Assembly: GCA_934465295.1 (NCBI GenBank)
Contig: CAKSKU010000012.1
Location: 1-64,000, forward strand
DNA length: 64,000 nt
From: an uncultured Oscillospiraceae bacterium
Lineage (GTDB): Bacteria > Bacillota > Clostridia > Oscillospirales > Ruminococcaceae
Direction of reading: 5' to 3'
Numbering within the stretch: position 1 is the first letter of the stretch; the number at the start of each line of letters is the position of its first letter. The notes beneath the pieces are model-generated. The model saw only the letters and a program-made list of their open reading frames with translations. It ran no database searches and was not told the DNA's origin. This document shows positions 26,554 through 34,469 of this stretch, piece by piece. A program made the position numbers and the translations under genes.

Positions 26554-27513
26554 TTATTTTCCTATGACCGCAGGCTCTGGGGTCTGCTCCGACTCGGTTT
26601 CCGCTTCGCTGTGCGTTGTTTCCACTATATCGGGTTCGGGCAGCATTGCTGTCTGAGCAGGTATTTTTTCGGCAGGCTGCTTAGGTCTGCCCTTGCCCTT
26701 TCTTTTAAGAACTGCAAGCTGCTTTTTCAGCTTTATTTCAAGCTTTTTTGCAAATCGGTTGGAATAATATTTCTGCTTTAACGCTTCCATCGACTCGGAG
26801 TGCGTTACCGAGCGGATATTCGGGAATGCTCGGAGGAAACGCTCGGTCTGACGGTCACGGATAGCGAGCAGCTTTTCATACTTTTCAAGAATTTCATTAG
26901 TCTCGTTCGCAAGCTTTTCGCCGATCTTTATCGAGCCTTTAAGCATGAGCGCAGAGATATCGTCGATCTGTTTAAGACGCTTGTTGAGCTTTGCAACTGC
27001 GCAGAGCGAAGCCGTGAGGTCGATCGCAATAAGAGCTGCCATAATGCAGATGAAAATGATGCCGACCTTGAACGGGATATGGTTCACGACCGTTTCAACG
27101 AGCGGCTGAACTACCTTTATAACAAGCACACAGCCGAGTCCCCAGAGTATCGATACCTTCGGGCAGATATAACCCCGATAGTTGAATTTTTCGTGCGAAT
27201 AATCCCACCAGCGTGTGTTGAACAGCTTTTCCATTCCAAGTCCGACCGCAAGCTCCAGCGCCGTACAAAGCACGAGCGAGATAACGAAAAGCAAAAATGG
27301 ACGGTCGGCAATAGGGCGTGAAAACACCGCTATCATAAGAACGCCGAAGCCGTAAATAGGACATATCGGCATGCTCAGAAAGCCGCGGTTCTGATACTCG
27401 CCTGTTTCGATCGTCATATAGCAAACCTCGATGCACCAGCCGATGAATGCCCAGAAGCAGAACATCAGTGCCATCTGATAAAGGCTGTAACCAATAAACG
27501 GAATAATTGTCAT
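26554..27513 (-). CDS. Putative ABC transporter permease family (DUF1113/CmpB) membrane protein
   Basis: 319 aa. Residues 1 to about 185 hold five or six hydrophobic segments with the typical FWAFIGWCIEVCYMTI, NRGFL-GPxCPIYG-like NRGFLSMPICPIYGFG and WWDYSHEKFNYRGYICPK motifs of the 'putative ABC-transporter type IV' family (Pfam CmpB). The rest is a basic helical region (KLNKRLKQIDDISALM onward) and an acidic, Pro/Glu-rich tail. No ATPase gene is adjacent, and the family's transport role is not established. ATG 27513 follows AGAGGG. Single-gene unit with its own promoter. Confidence 0.85.
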   Translation of the reverse strand: MTIIPFIGYSLYQMALMFCFWAFIGWCIEVCYMTIETGEYQNRGFLSMPICPIYGFGVLMIAVFSRPIADRPFLLFVISLVLCTALELAVGLGMEKLFNTRWWDYSHEKFNYRGYICPKVSILWGLGCVLVIKVVQPLVETVVNHIPFKVGIIFICIMAALIAIDLTASLCAVAKLNKRLKQIDDISALMLKGSIKIGEKLANETNEILEKYEKLLAIRDRQTERFLRAFPNIRSVTHSESMEALKQKYYSNRFAKKLEIKLKKQLAVLKRKGKGRPKQPAEKIPAQTAMLPEPDIVETTHSEAETESEQTPEPAVIGK

Positions 27514-27603
27514 AATTTTTTACCCTCTTTTTGTCATTTCTTGAATGTTAGTCTAAGTGAACAGAGCAAAATCCCTGTTTTTGCCCCGAATTGTCATGGT
27601 TAT

Positions 27604-27632
27604 ATTATACACCGTATAGCATTAAAAGTCAA
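27604..27632 (-). promoter_or_regulatory. Promoter of the DUF1113 gene
   Basis: Minus strand TTGACT (27627-27632), 17 bp, TATAAT (27604-27609). Confidence 0.8.
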
Positions 27633-27691
27633 TGGAAAAATAACCTTTCGACATTTTTCAGAGAATTATATGGATAAATTTAAAAAAGGAC

Positions 27692-27720
27692 TTGATTTTT
27701 TAGTAATATTGTGTTATAAT
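27692..27720 (+). promoter_or_regulatory. Promoter of tRNA-Ser
   Basis: TTGATT (27692-27697), 17 bp, TATAAT (27715-27720). The predicted start (about 27728) falls at the beginning of the tandem repeat. Confidence 0.75.
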
Positions 27721-27728
27721 ATTTAAGC

Positions 27729-27788
27729 TGTGAGTTGAAAGCCACAGCTTGATGTGAGTTGAAAGCCACAGCCTGATGTGAGTTGAAA
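27729..27788 (+). repeat. 24-bp tandem repeat, 2.5 copies, in the tRNA-Ser 5' leader
   Basis: Copies at 27729-27752, 27753-27776 and a half copy 27777-27788 of TGTGAGTTGAAAGCCACAGC plus YTGA. Each complete copy can form a GCTGTG/CACAGC-type hairpin. It lies between the promoter and the mature tRNA 5' end. Confidence 0.85.
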
Positions 27789-27803
27789 CCGCATTTTATA
27801 TTC

Positions 27804-27892
27804 GGAGACGTATCGAAGTGGTCATAACGGGGCTGACTCGAAATCAGTTAGAGAGCAATCTCCCGCGAGTTCGAATCTCGCCGTCTCCGCCA
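27804..27892 (+). tRNA. tRNA-Ser (anticodon CGA)
   Basis: Acceptor stem GGAGACG / CGTCTCC, discriminator G and encoded CCA (27890-27892). Anticodon loop CTCGAAA flanked by CTGA/TCAG, anticodon CGA; long variable arm and T-loop GTTCGAATC. The 89-nt length with a class II variable arm fits tRNA-Ser reading UCG. Confidence 0.95.
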
Positions 27893-27953
27893 AAAAGCCG
27901 ATGAGCCTTGTGTTTATCGGCTTTTTTCTATTTTATAACAGGAGCTGAATCTT

Positions 27954-28436
27954 ATGAAAGTAAGAAAATATACCGAAAAGGATATCCCCGAAATGGTGAG
28001 GATATGGAACATCGTTGTCGAGGACGGCGTTGCTTTTCCGCAGGAGGAGAACCTCACAAACGAGAGCGGACGGGAATTTTTCGCATCGCAGAACTACTGC
28101 GGAGTTGCCGAGGACGATAACGGCGCAGTCTGCGGAATTTACATACTTCACCCGAACAATATAGGAAGATGCGGACATATCTGCAACGCAAGCTATGCCG
28201 TTGACAAGAACCGCAGGGGCGAGCATATCGGCGAGGCACTTGTTTCCGACTCGCTCATACAGGGCAGGGAACACGGCTACGGCATTTTGCAGTTCAATGC
28301 TGTCGTTGCGGAAAATATCCATGCCCGTCACCTCTATGAAAGGCTTGGCTTCAAGCAGCTCGGAACTATCCCCAAGGGCTTCCGCAGGATAGACGGCGGC
28401 TATTCCGATATCTGCCCTTATTATCATGAGCTTTAA
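27954..28436 (+). CDS. GNAT family N-acetyltransferase
   Basis: 160 aa, a complete single GNAT domain of the phosphinothricin/amino-acid acetyltransferase kind: VRKYTEKDIPEMVRIWN at the N-terminus, NASYAVDKNRRGEHIGEALV (acetyl-CoA-binding motif A variant of R/Q-x-x-G-x-G/A, around residues 79-97) and the C-terminal ARHLYERLGFKQLGTIP motif B. Transfers acetyl from acetyl-CoA to an amine; substrate unknown. ATG 27954 has CAGGAG 10 nt upstream. About 60 bp downstream of the tRNA-Ser gene. A second, broken copy of its C-terminal coding region lies at 28562-28921. Confidence 0.88.
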   Translation: MKVRKYTEKDIPEMVRIWNIVVEDGVAFPQEENLTNESGREFFASQNYCGVAEDDNGAVCGIYILHPNNIGRCGHICNASYAVDKNRRGEHIGEALVSDSLIQGREHGYGILQFNAVVAENIHARHLYERLGFKQLGTIPKGFRRIDGGYSDICPYYHEL

Positions 28437-28623
28437 GGTTTTTTGAGGGAAAAAAGCTTGAAATTTGCCGAAATACTTTGACTTTAAGTATAAATCACCG
28501 GTTAATATACTATATGTATTAGAGAAATAGACACTTGCACATACTCTTCCGAAAAAATCTGCGAAATTTTACGCTTTTTATCTTAATGAAAGGTTCGGAT
28601 TTGAGCAGCTTGGAGTTAGCCTA

Positions 28624-28725
28624 ATACTAAACACCAATAAAATAAAGGAAAAAATCTGCGCCGAAATCCAATATATTCGAGATTGTCGGCTTGATTTTTT
28701 CTAAATTTTAAATGGTGTTTAGTAT
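28624..28725 (+). repeat. Family A element (MITE-like), copy 2
   Basis: 102 bp, ATACTAAACACC ... GGTGTTTAGTAT, flanked by TA on each side, consistent with a TA target duplication. Inserted in the duplicated GNAT remnant. Confidence 0.9.
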
Positions 28726-28779
28726 AAAAGGACTTTTGTGGGATAAACAACGGCATTTCAGCGAGTGAATTATTTTATT

Positions 28780-28851
28780 GTAGGGGGCGAGTTTCCCGTC
28801 CCGCTGTCACCGATGCCGCCCCAAAAACGGGACGAGCGACCCGTCTCCTAC
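28780..28851. repeat. Element F: GTAGGG...CCTAC imperfect foldback
   Basis: 72 bp; left GTAGGGGGCGAGTTTCCCG and right end, reverse-complemented, GTAGGAGACGGGTCGCTCG, with CGTCCCG/CGGGACG inside. Single copy in this window; inserted in the GNAT remnant. Confidence 0.65.
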
Positions 28852-28975
28852 GGAAAATACAGCGGCAGTTCCGATATCCGCCCTTATTATCACGAAATTA
28901 AATTTTTTCGGTGAAAAAAGCCCGAAATCTCTTAACTATTAGTATAAAAACAAAATAAATTACTAAGCGTATTAT

Positions 28976-29047
28976 GAAAACAGGCATTCGCACTAACTTT
29001 TTGCAAATTGATCTGCAAAAGTATTCCAAATGCCCGTTTTCTTTTGT
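28976..29047. terminator. Long imperfect hairpin, possible terminator
   Basis: GAAAACAGGCATTCG pairs with CCAAATGCCCGTTTTC with two mismatches, and an inner TTTTTGCA/TGCAAAA stem sits between; followed by CTTTTG. Confidence 0.45.
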
Positions 29048-29088
29048 TATATAAATGTGTACAAACTGTAAATAATTCTCCCAACCTC

Positions 29089-29117
29089 TTGAATTTATCG
29101 GAATAAAGAACTATAAT
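29089..29117 (+). promoter_or_regulatory. Promoter of htpG
   Basis: TTGAAT (29089-29094), 17 bp, TATAAT (29112-29117); the CIRCE operator begins 4 bp after the -10. Confidence 0.85.
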
Positions 29118-29121
29118 AGTG

Positions 29122-29148
29122 TTAGCACTCAAAGGATAGGAGTGCTAA
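29122..29148 (+). promoter_or_regulatory. CIRCE operator (HrcA-binding site)
   Basis: Perfect TTAGCACTC-N9-GAGTGCTAA inverted repeat covering the expected transcription start, the canonical HrcA heat-shock operator. Confidence 0.95.
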
Positions 29149-29194
29149 CACTCAGATAACACAATTGCTAATTTTCAGAGGAAGTGTACTTATT

Positions 29195-31105
29195 ATGGCA
29201 AAGACAAAACAGTTCAAAGCTGAATCCAAGCGTTTGCTTGATATGATGATCAATTCAATTTATACCCACAAGGAGATATTCCTCCGTGAGATAATCTCAA
29301 ATGCGAGCGATGCAATGGACAAGCTCTATTTTAAATCACTCACCGACAGCAGTGTCGGAATGAACCGCTCCGATTTCTTCATCAAGATCGATGTTGACAA
29401 GGATAACAAGGTCATCACCGTTTCCGATAACGGTATCGGTATGACAAAGGAAGAGCTTGACAGCAACCTCGGTACTATCGCAAACAGCGGCTCGCTCGGC
29501 TTCAAGAGCGATGAGAACAACACCGCCGAGGACGTTGACATCATCGGTCAGTTCGGTGTAGGCTTCTATTCCGCATTTATGGTAGCAAAGAAGGTTCAGG
29601 TTCTCACAAAGGCATTCGGCTCGGATCAGGCTTACCTTTGGGAATCCGAGGGCGTTGACGGCTATACTATTGAAGAAGCCGAAAAGGACAAGGTCGGCAC
29701 AGAGGTAAGAATTTTCCTTAAAGACGACACCGACGACGAGGAATACAGCGAGTTCCTTATGCAGTGGAAGATAAAGTCGCTCATCAAGAAATACTCCGAC
29801 TATATCCACTATCCTATCAAAATGGATATGGAACACGACCACCTCAAAGAGGGCACGGGCGTTGACGATATTCCTGCCGAGTATGAGACCACCGTTGAGG
29901 AAGAAACTCTCAACAGCATGACACCTATCTGGCGCAAGAACAAGAACGAACTCACCGACGAGGACTACAACAAGTTCTACAAGGAAAAATATTACGATTA
30001 CAGCGATCCTCTCTGCCATATCCACGTCAAGACAGAGGGTACTGCGACCTATGATGCGCTCCTTTATGTTCCTGCAAACACACCGATGGATTTCTACACA
30101 AAGAATTTCAAAAAAGGTCTCCAGCTCTATTCGAGCGGTGTTCTCATCATGGACAAGTGCGAGGATCTTATCCCCGACCATTTCTGCTTCGTAAGAGGTC
30201 TTGTCGATTCGCAGGATCTTTCGCTCAATATCTCCCGTGAAATGCTCCAGCACGACAGACAGCTGAAGCTTATCGCAAAGTCGCTTGAAAAGACTATCAA
30301 GAACGAGCTTAAAAAGATGCTCAACAACGAGCGTGAAAAGTATGAACAGCTCTGGAAAAACTTCGGTATGCAGATAAAGTTCGGCGTTTACAACGGTTAC
30401 GGCGCAAACAAGGACTTGCTCAAAGACCTCCTCATGTTCTATTCTTCCAACGAGAAGAAGCTTGTAACGCTTGACGAATACACCGAAAGAATGAAGGAAG
30501 ATCAGAAGTATATCTACTATGCCGCAGGCGAGACCGTAGATAAAGTCGATGCTCTTCCTCAGACGGAAGTTGTCAGGGACAAGGGTTACGAAATTCTCTA
30601 CCTTACAGAAAGCGTTGACGAGTTCGCACTCAAGGTTCTTGAACAGTATAATGACAAGCCGTTCAAGTCTGTTTCGGACGCAGACCTTGACCTCGATACT
30701 CCAGAGGAAAAGGAAGAGTTCAGGAAGCTTTCCGAAGAAAGCAAGGATATGCTTGACGAGATAGCAAAGGCTCTCGACGGCAAGGTAAATTCCGCAAAGC
30801 TTTCCGAAAGACTTAAATCACACCCTGTCTGCATCACGAACGAGGGCGAAATTTCACTCGAAATGGAAAAGACCTTTGCCGCAATGCCGACCGATCAGAA
30901 CGTAAAGGCTCAGAAGGTTCTCGAGATCAACCCGAACCACCCGATCTTCGGCGTTCTCAAAGACCTCTACGCAAATAACAAGGAAAAGCTTGCCGATTAC
31001 AGCAAGATACTCTACACCGAGGCGCTCCTTATCGAGGGAATGCCGATAGAAGACCCGCTCGCTTTCTCGAACCTCGTTTGCTCGCTTATGGTGGACAAGA
31101 AGTGA
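29195..31105 (+). CDS. htpG: Chaperone protein HtpG (Hsp90)
   Basis: 636 aa ATP-dependent dimeric chaperone. GHKL ATP-binding motifs are clear: NASDAMDKLYF (conserved Glu-Asn helix), DNGIGMTKEEL, GTIANSGSLGF and GQFGVGFYSAFMVA lid/box; the middle domain carries GVLIMDKCEDLIPDHF and SREMLQ with the catalytic arginine region; the C-terminal dimerisation part is shorter than in eukaryotes and has no MEEVD. ATG 29195 (MAKTKQF) is the family start; an in-frame codon 30 nt earlier is not needed. Direct HrcA control through CIRCE is visible upstream, which is less common for htpG than for groESL/dnaK. Confidence 0.97.
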   Translation: MAKTKQFKAESKRLLDMMINSIYTHKEIFLREIISNASDAMDKLYFKSLTDSSVGMNRSDFFIKIDVDKDNKVITVSDNGIGMTKEELDSNLGTIANSGSLGFKSDENNTAEDVDIIGQFGVGFYSAFMVAKKVQVLTKAFGSDQAYLWESEGVDGYTIEEAEKDKVGTEVRIFLKDDTDDEEYSEFLMQWKIKSLIKKYSDYIHYPIKMDMEHDHLKEGTGVDDIPAEYETTVEEETLNSMTPIWRKNKNELTDEDYNKFYKEKYYDYSDPLCHIHVKTEGTATYDALLYVPANTPMDFYTKNFKKGLQLYSSGVLIMDKCEDLIPDHFCFVRGLVDSQDLSLNISREMLQHDRQLKLIAKSLEKTIKNELKKMLNNEREKYEQLWKNFGMQIKFGVYNGYGANKDLLKDLLMFYSSNEKKLVTLDEYTERMKEDQKYIYYAAGETVDKVDALPQTEVVRDKGYEILYLTESVDEFALKVLEQYNDKPFKSVSDADLDLDTPEEKEEFRKLSEESKDMLDEIAKALDGKVNSAKLSERLKSHPVCITNEGEISLEMEKTFAAMPTDQNVKAQKVLEINPNHPIFGVLKDLYANNKEKLADYSKILYTEALLIEGMPIEDPLAFSNLVCSLMVDKK

Positions 31106-31204
31106 ATTGGTGATTTTTGCAAAAACCGATCTTGTTTGGGCGAAGAGATGCTCTCTAAACAATGTCTAAAGACATTGTTGCAATAAAAAAATAATTAAAA
31201 ACTA

Positions 31205-31295
31205 AAAGGCGCAGTTCACACTAAAAAAGGCTAAGCGAAATATGAGAGATCGGTTTCGTAAACCCCAAAATGTGAATTGCGCCAATTTCTTTTTT
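31205..31295. repeat. Family C hairpin (GGCGCA...TGCGCC), copy 1; probable htpG terminator
   Basis: GGCGCAGTTCACA (31208-31220) and TGTGAATTGCGCC (31271-31283) flank a 50-nt loop; AATTTCTTTTTT follows. Close relative at 60209-60287; shorter relatives at 26470 and 35834. Confidence 0.7.
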
Positions 31296-31416
31296 CAAAA
31301 ATATCCTTGCGTAAAATACGCAGAGCGTACCGATAAGCATTTTTATGCATAAAGCAAAAAAAGATTAACTCCGCAGCCTTTGGATATACTATTACAAAAA
31401 CCAAAGGGGGAATTTA

Positions 31417-31695
31417 ATGTCAAAACAAGGAATGAACCGTATGGACAGGACCCATACAAAACCCAAGAACGAGCAAGCCGCCGTTCCGCAGATACAGGGC
31501 AGAGCGCATACCTCGGACGCCAAGGCTGACCCGATAATCGCAGGAACGTCCGCTCCCGCACTCAAAGTCTACCACTCCACACCGCATAAGGCGGAAAAGC
31601 CTGTCTCGGACGCTTATGCTGCAATTGATACCGACCTCGCCCGAGACAACCTCGAAAACGACCTCACCGCCGCCGATATCCAAGACCTCGAATGA
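31417..31695 (+). CDS. Small hydrophilic protein of unknown function
   Basis: 92 aa, start ATG 31417 with a strong AAGGGGG site 7 nt upstream and a good terminator right after. No signal peptide or membrane segment. The N-terminal half is basic and Gln/Thr/Pro-rich (MNRMDRTHTKPKNEQ), the C-terminal third is acidic (DLARDNLENDLTAADIQDLE) and probably helical. I do not recognise a family. Single-gene unit between htpG and the convergent FapA operon. The strong translation signals and terminator support a real gene despite its unusual composition. Confidence 0.6.
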   Translation: MSKQGMNRMDRTHTKPKNEQAAVPQIQGRAHTSDAKADPIIAGTSAPALKVYHSTPHKAEKPVSDAYAAIDTDLARDNLENDLTAADIQDLE

Positions 31696-31742
31696 CCTTT
31701 GGGCGGCAGAACTTCACCCGATAAAAACGACTTCCAAAACAA

Positions 31743-31781
31743 CGAAAAACACCGCCCATGATGGACGGTGTTTTTCGGAAT
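31743..31781 (+). terminator. Terminator of the small 31417 gene
   Basis: Stem CGAAAAACACCG (31743-31754) / CGGTGTTTTTCG (31766-31777). Confidence 0.8.
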
Positions 31782-32090
31782 TAAGGAAGTTTATGAAAAA
31801 GAAAAAATGAAAGGTTGTCTAAACTGTGGAAAATAAATATCATAATTATTTATAAGCTATTGCCGTTTGATTTATTTTCTGTATATATTATAACATCGGT
31901 ATTTCCAAAAGTCAAGCTTTTGGAAAATATTTATAGGATTGCACCAATCAGAGTGATGTTTTTGTGCATTTATAACAAACGAAAATATGAATGAAATAAA
32001 AACGCCCACAGCACAGCTTTGGGAGAAGAAAATCCAAGCCCCAAAAGCCCTTCCGACAGAGACCAAGCAGTCAAGATGCACGAAAAAATA
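31782..32090. other. Non-coding stretch between convergent units
   Basis: AT-rich sequence with short stems but no convincing gene, promoter pair or repeat copy; the only clear structures are the terminators on either side. Confidence 0.5.
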
Positions 32091-32121
32091 AACCGCCGAG
32101 CTTTAAACACGGCGGTTCATA
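32087..32121 (-). terminator. Terminator of the GH25/epimerase/FapA operon
   Basis: Minus strand stem AACCGCCG / CGGCGGTT (32110-32117 and 32091-32098) followed by TTTATTTTTT. Confidence 0.8.
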
Positions 32122-32144
32122 GTATAATACTTTTGAGAAAAAAA

Positions 32145-32175
32145 TTATCAATTATCAATTGTCAATTGTCAATTA
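32145..32175. repeat. Short tandem TCAATT(A/G) array
   Basis: TTATCAATTATCAATTGTC followed by further TCAATTG units, 3-4 copies of a 10-mer; a similar array is at 61101-61134. It touches the 3' end of the fapA gene. Confidence 0.7.
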
Positions 32176-32177
32176 AA

Positions 32178-33569
32178 TCAGTACGGCATTGCCACGATCT
32201 CTCCGTCTGCCCCAATAGAAACCATACTGTGGGCATATTCTGTATCAGCCTTGAAAACATTGTCATTGATGGTGATCCTTGTTCCGGGATAAATGTAGCC
32301 CTTGCATTTTACCCAGAGCTGCTGCTTGGTGCTGAGGTAGACATTTATCTCGTCGATACGCTTCCGGTTCGTTTTTATCTCGACATTTGACAGAACTCGC
32401 TGCCTTACTGCGGTCGCAAGCATTTCTTCCTTATCGTCGGGAAGCTTGTGAAGTTCCTTTTTCTTTTCGTTGAGGAAATTTATTATCATTGTGAGGTCTT
32501 CGATCTTCTTCTGTGCGGCTGTTATCTTCATTTCAAGCTGCACCTTTTCATCGGCGAGGATAGCGTTGTCGCCGAGTGTGATATCGGTCGGGGTATATGT
32601 TTTTGAGCCGATATTAGACGCTTCAAGCGAGTTCAGTATCGTATATTTTCCTCCGATAAGGCTTCCGTTGCTTGCTTTTGTCGTAAGCTCGCCTGCGCAG
32701 TAGATATCGCATATTACATAGTTCTGTGCGGAGATGTCGCCGTCGCAGTTTATGCTGCTTCGCTCGCAGAAAAGTGCGCTCACGTTGCCATGGCAGGTTA
32801 TTTTTGCAAAAACGCAGCCCTGTTTTATCGTGATATTTCCGCCAGCTTCGAGCGTTGCGCCGTTTACCCCGCCCGAAACGGTGATATTCGTATTCGAGGA
32901 GACCTTAAAGCCCTCGCAGACGTTTCCCTTTATGATAACGTCCCCGATAAAGCTGATATTTCCGATGGAAGCGTCAACATTGCCGTTTATCACGACTGTG
33001 GTATCAACGGCGAAAGCGTTGTTCCTGAAAACGAGCTGACCGTCAACCGTCGCAACGATGTGAAGCTCATCATCGGTGATTTTTGTGTTCGGACCTATCG
33101 TGAACTGAGCTTTTTTTCCGGGGTACTGTGCGATCTTGCCGCCTCTTACATCTGTACCCGGCTCGCCCTCGGTCGGGAGGGTGATATCGGCGATAACGTC
33201 GCCCGTGCGGATAACACGGATAAGTCCGAGGTCTTTATAGTCAACAAAACCGCGATCGTTCTCGGTAGGTGCGGCTTCGACCTTTTTTTCGTATTTATAT
33301 GTAATAGAGCCGCTCACGCCGTCTATCGGGAGCTGTGCAACGGCAACGCAGAGCTTCTGCGAATACTTTTTTTCCTTTGCGATCGTATTTATAACGTCAT
33401 CGCGCAGACCGAAAACAACATTGTTCGCCTTCAATGCGTTTCTGATTCCGTCGGCGGTCACTTCTGCGCCCAGACCTGACGGCGGTGTGACGAAAACGAA
33501 CGCCTCCTTATTTCCTGCTGAGACCGAAACGTCATATTTACAGTCAATGTTTGCGATGTTATCTGCCAT
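32178..33569 (-). CDS. FapA family protein (DUF342)
   Basis: 463 aa. N-terminal alpha/beta part to about 110 (AFVFVTPPSG, VTADGIRNALKANNV), then GDVIADITLPTEGEPGTDVRG and a right-handed beta-helix-like run typical of DUF342 (VVINGNVDASIGNISFIGDV, SSNTNITVSGGVNGATLEAG, NITIKQGCVFAKITC), and a coiled-coil segment around 345-400 (KITAAQKKIEDLTMIINFLN) before the final domain. The family is named for Vibrio FapA in polar flagellum assembly, but it is widespread in non-motile Firmicutes, where its role is unsettled. ATG 33569 has AAAGGAG upstream. Last gene of a minus-strand operon, 21 nt after the epimerase gene. Confidence 0.88.
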   Translation of the reverse strand: MADNIANIDCKYDVSVSAGNKEAFVFVTPPSGLGAEVTADGIRNALKANNVVFGLRDDVINTIAKEKKYSQKLCVAVAQLPIDGVSGSITYKYEKKVEAAPTENDRGFVDYKDLGLIRVIRTGDVIADITLPTEGEPGTDVRGGKIAQYPGKKAQFTIGPNTKITDDELHIVATVDGQLVFRNNAFAVDTTVVINGNVDASIGNISFIGDVIIKGNVCEGFKVSSNTNITVSGGVNGATLEAGGNITIKQGCVFAKITCHGNVSALFCERSSINCDGDISAQNYVICDIYCAGELTTKASNGSLIGGKYTILNSLEASNIGSKTYTPTDITLGDNAILADEKVQLEMKITAAQKKIEDLTMIINFLNEKKKELHKLPDDKEEMLATAVRQRVLSNVEIKTNRKRIDEINVYLSTKQQLWVKCKGYIYPGTRITINDNVFKADTEYAHSMVSIGADGEIVAMPY

Positions 33570-33590
33570 GTCTGATCTCCTTTCGTCCCC

Positions 33591-34454
33591 TTATCCTATG
33601 CGGACGGTGAATGTAAATGTGTATTTTTCGTTTGGCATAAGCTTCTTTGCATCGGGCATTTCCGTAAGCTCGGTAATGCCGCTCTCATAAACGGGAACGC
33701 TTGACCACGGTTCAAGGCAGACAAATTCTGCGGCGTCTGTCCTCTCCTTATCCTCGAACCATGACGACCATACGGCGATACAGCCGCTGTTATTGTATGA
33801 AAGCGTCACTCTGTTATCGTGTGTCTTGCTTGCAAGAGCGACCCATGAGGAGTTCGGCTTGTTTTTCATAAACACATCATTTCTGAAAAGGTCATGTTCA
33901 AGCGAGACCTTGTTTCCGCCGTCAAGCACAACATCGTTCTCATTTCGGGCGATGCTTTCATTCTTCTCGAATTCAACATAGTAGTCGGTGAAGCTTTCGT
34001 CATCGCTGACAGGACAGCGGAATGCAGGATGTCCGCCGAGGAAGAAATACATCGGTTTGTCATCCTTGTTTTCGGCGGTGTATGTTACCCTGAGCGTGCT
34101 GCCGTCAAGGGTATATTTGGCGTAAAGTCCGAATTTGTAGGGGTAAATTTTAAGCGTTTCATCGCTGTGACCGAGGTAGAATTCAGCGGAGCTTTCCTTA
34201 GCATAGAGCAGCTCAAACTCGCTGTCACGGGCAAAGCCGTGGTTGGAAAGAGCATATTCCTTTCCGTCAACGGTGTATTTTTTTGAAGCTGTGTTGCATA
34301 TAAACGGGAAAAGCACGGGAGCATGGCGCTTCCAGACCTTTTCGTCAGCCTGCCAGAGATACTCCGTGTCATTGCAGTCCTTTATGGAATGAAGCTCTGC
34401 GCCGAATGAGTCTATCGTTACCTTTAATATATCGGAAGAAATAGCTGTAAGCAT
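33591..34454 (-). CDS. Aldose 1-epimerase family protein (LacX-like)
   Basis: 287 aa, beta-sandwich galactose-mutarotase-like fold. Family motifs: SFGAELHSI at the N-terminus, LWQADEKVWKRHAPVLFPF, SNHGFARD (catalytic-site histidine) and FFLGGHPAFRCP, and a C-terminal FVCLEPWSSVP containing the conserved acidic residue. Interconverts alpha and beta anomers of hexoses or related sugars; exact sugar unknown, the LacX branch being poorly defined. ATG 34454 follows AAAAGGAG. Middle gene of the operon, 15 nt after the muramidase gene. Confidence 0.88.
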   Translation of the reverse strand: MLTAISSDILKVTIDSFGAELHSIKDCNDTEYLWQADEKVWKRHAPVLFPFICNTASKKYTVDGKEYALSNHGFARDSEFELLYAKESSAEFYLGHSDETLKIYPYKFGLYAKYTLDGSTLRVTYTAENKDDKPMYFFLGGHPAFRCPVSDDESFTDYYVEFEKNESIARNENDVVLDGGNKVSLEHDLFRNDVFMKNKPNSSWVALASKTHDNRVTLSYNNSGCIAVWSSWFEDKERTDAAEFVCLEPWSSVPVYESGITELTEMPDAKKLMPNEKYTFTFTVRIG

Positions 34455-34469
34455 AAAAAATTACTCCTT

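Larger units (their letters stand above)
28562..28921 (+). pseudogene. Duplicated GNAT C-terminus, split by repeat insertions
   Basis: Left fragment (28562-28617) encodes a stretch like NERFGFEQLGV, matching YERLGFKQLGT of the intact GNAT gene just upstream. Right fragment (about 28862-28901) encodes SSDIRPYYHE, matching YSDICPYYHE, and the sequence after it (TTTTTTCGGTGAAAAAAG..CCGAAAT) also resembles the DNA after the intact gene. A family A element (28624-28725) and a GTAGGG foldback (28780-28851) sit between. Seen as a tandem duplication relic invaded by short elements. Confidence 0.65.

Noticed and set aside
27729..27788. Start of a CRISPR array before tRNA-Ser
   Set aside because: Copies are directly adjacent with no spacers, and no cas genes are present.
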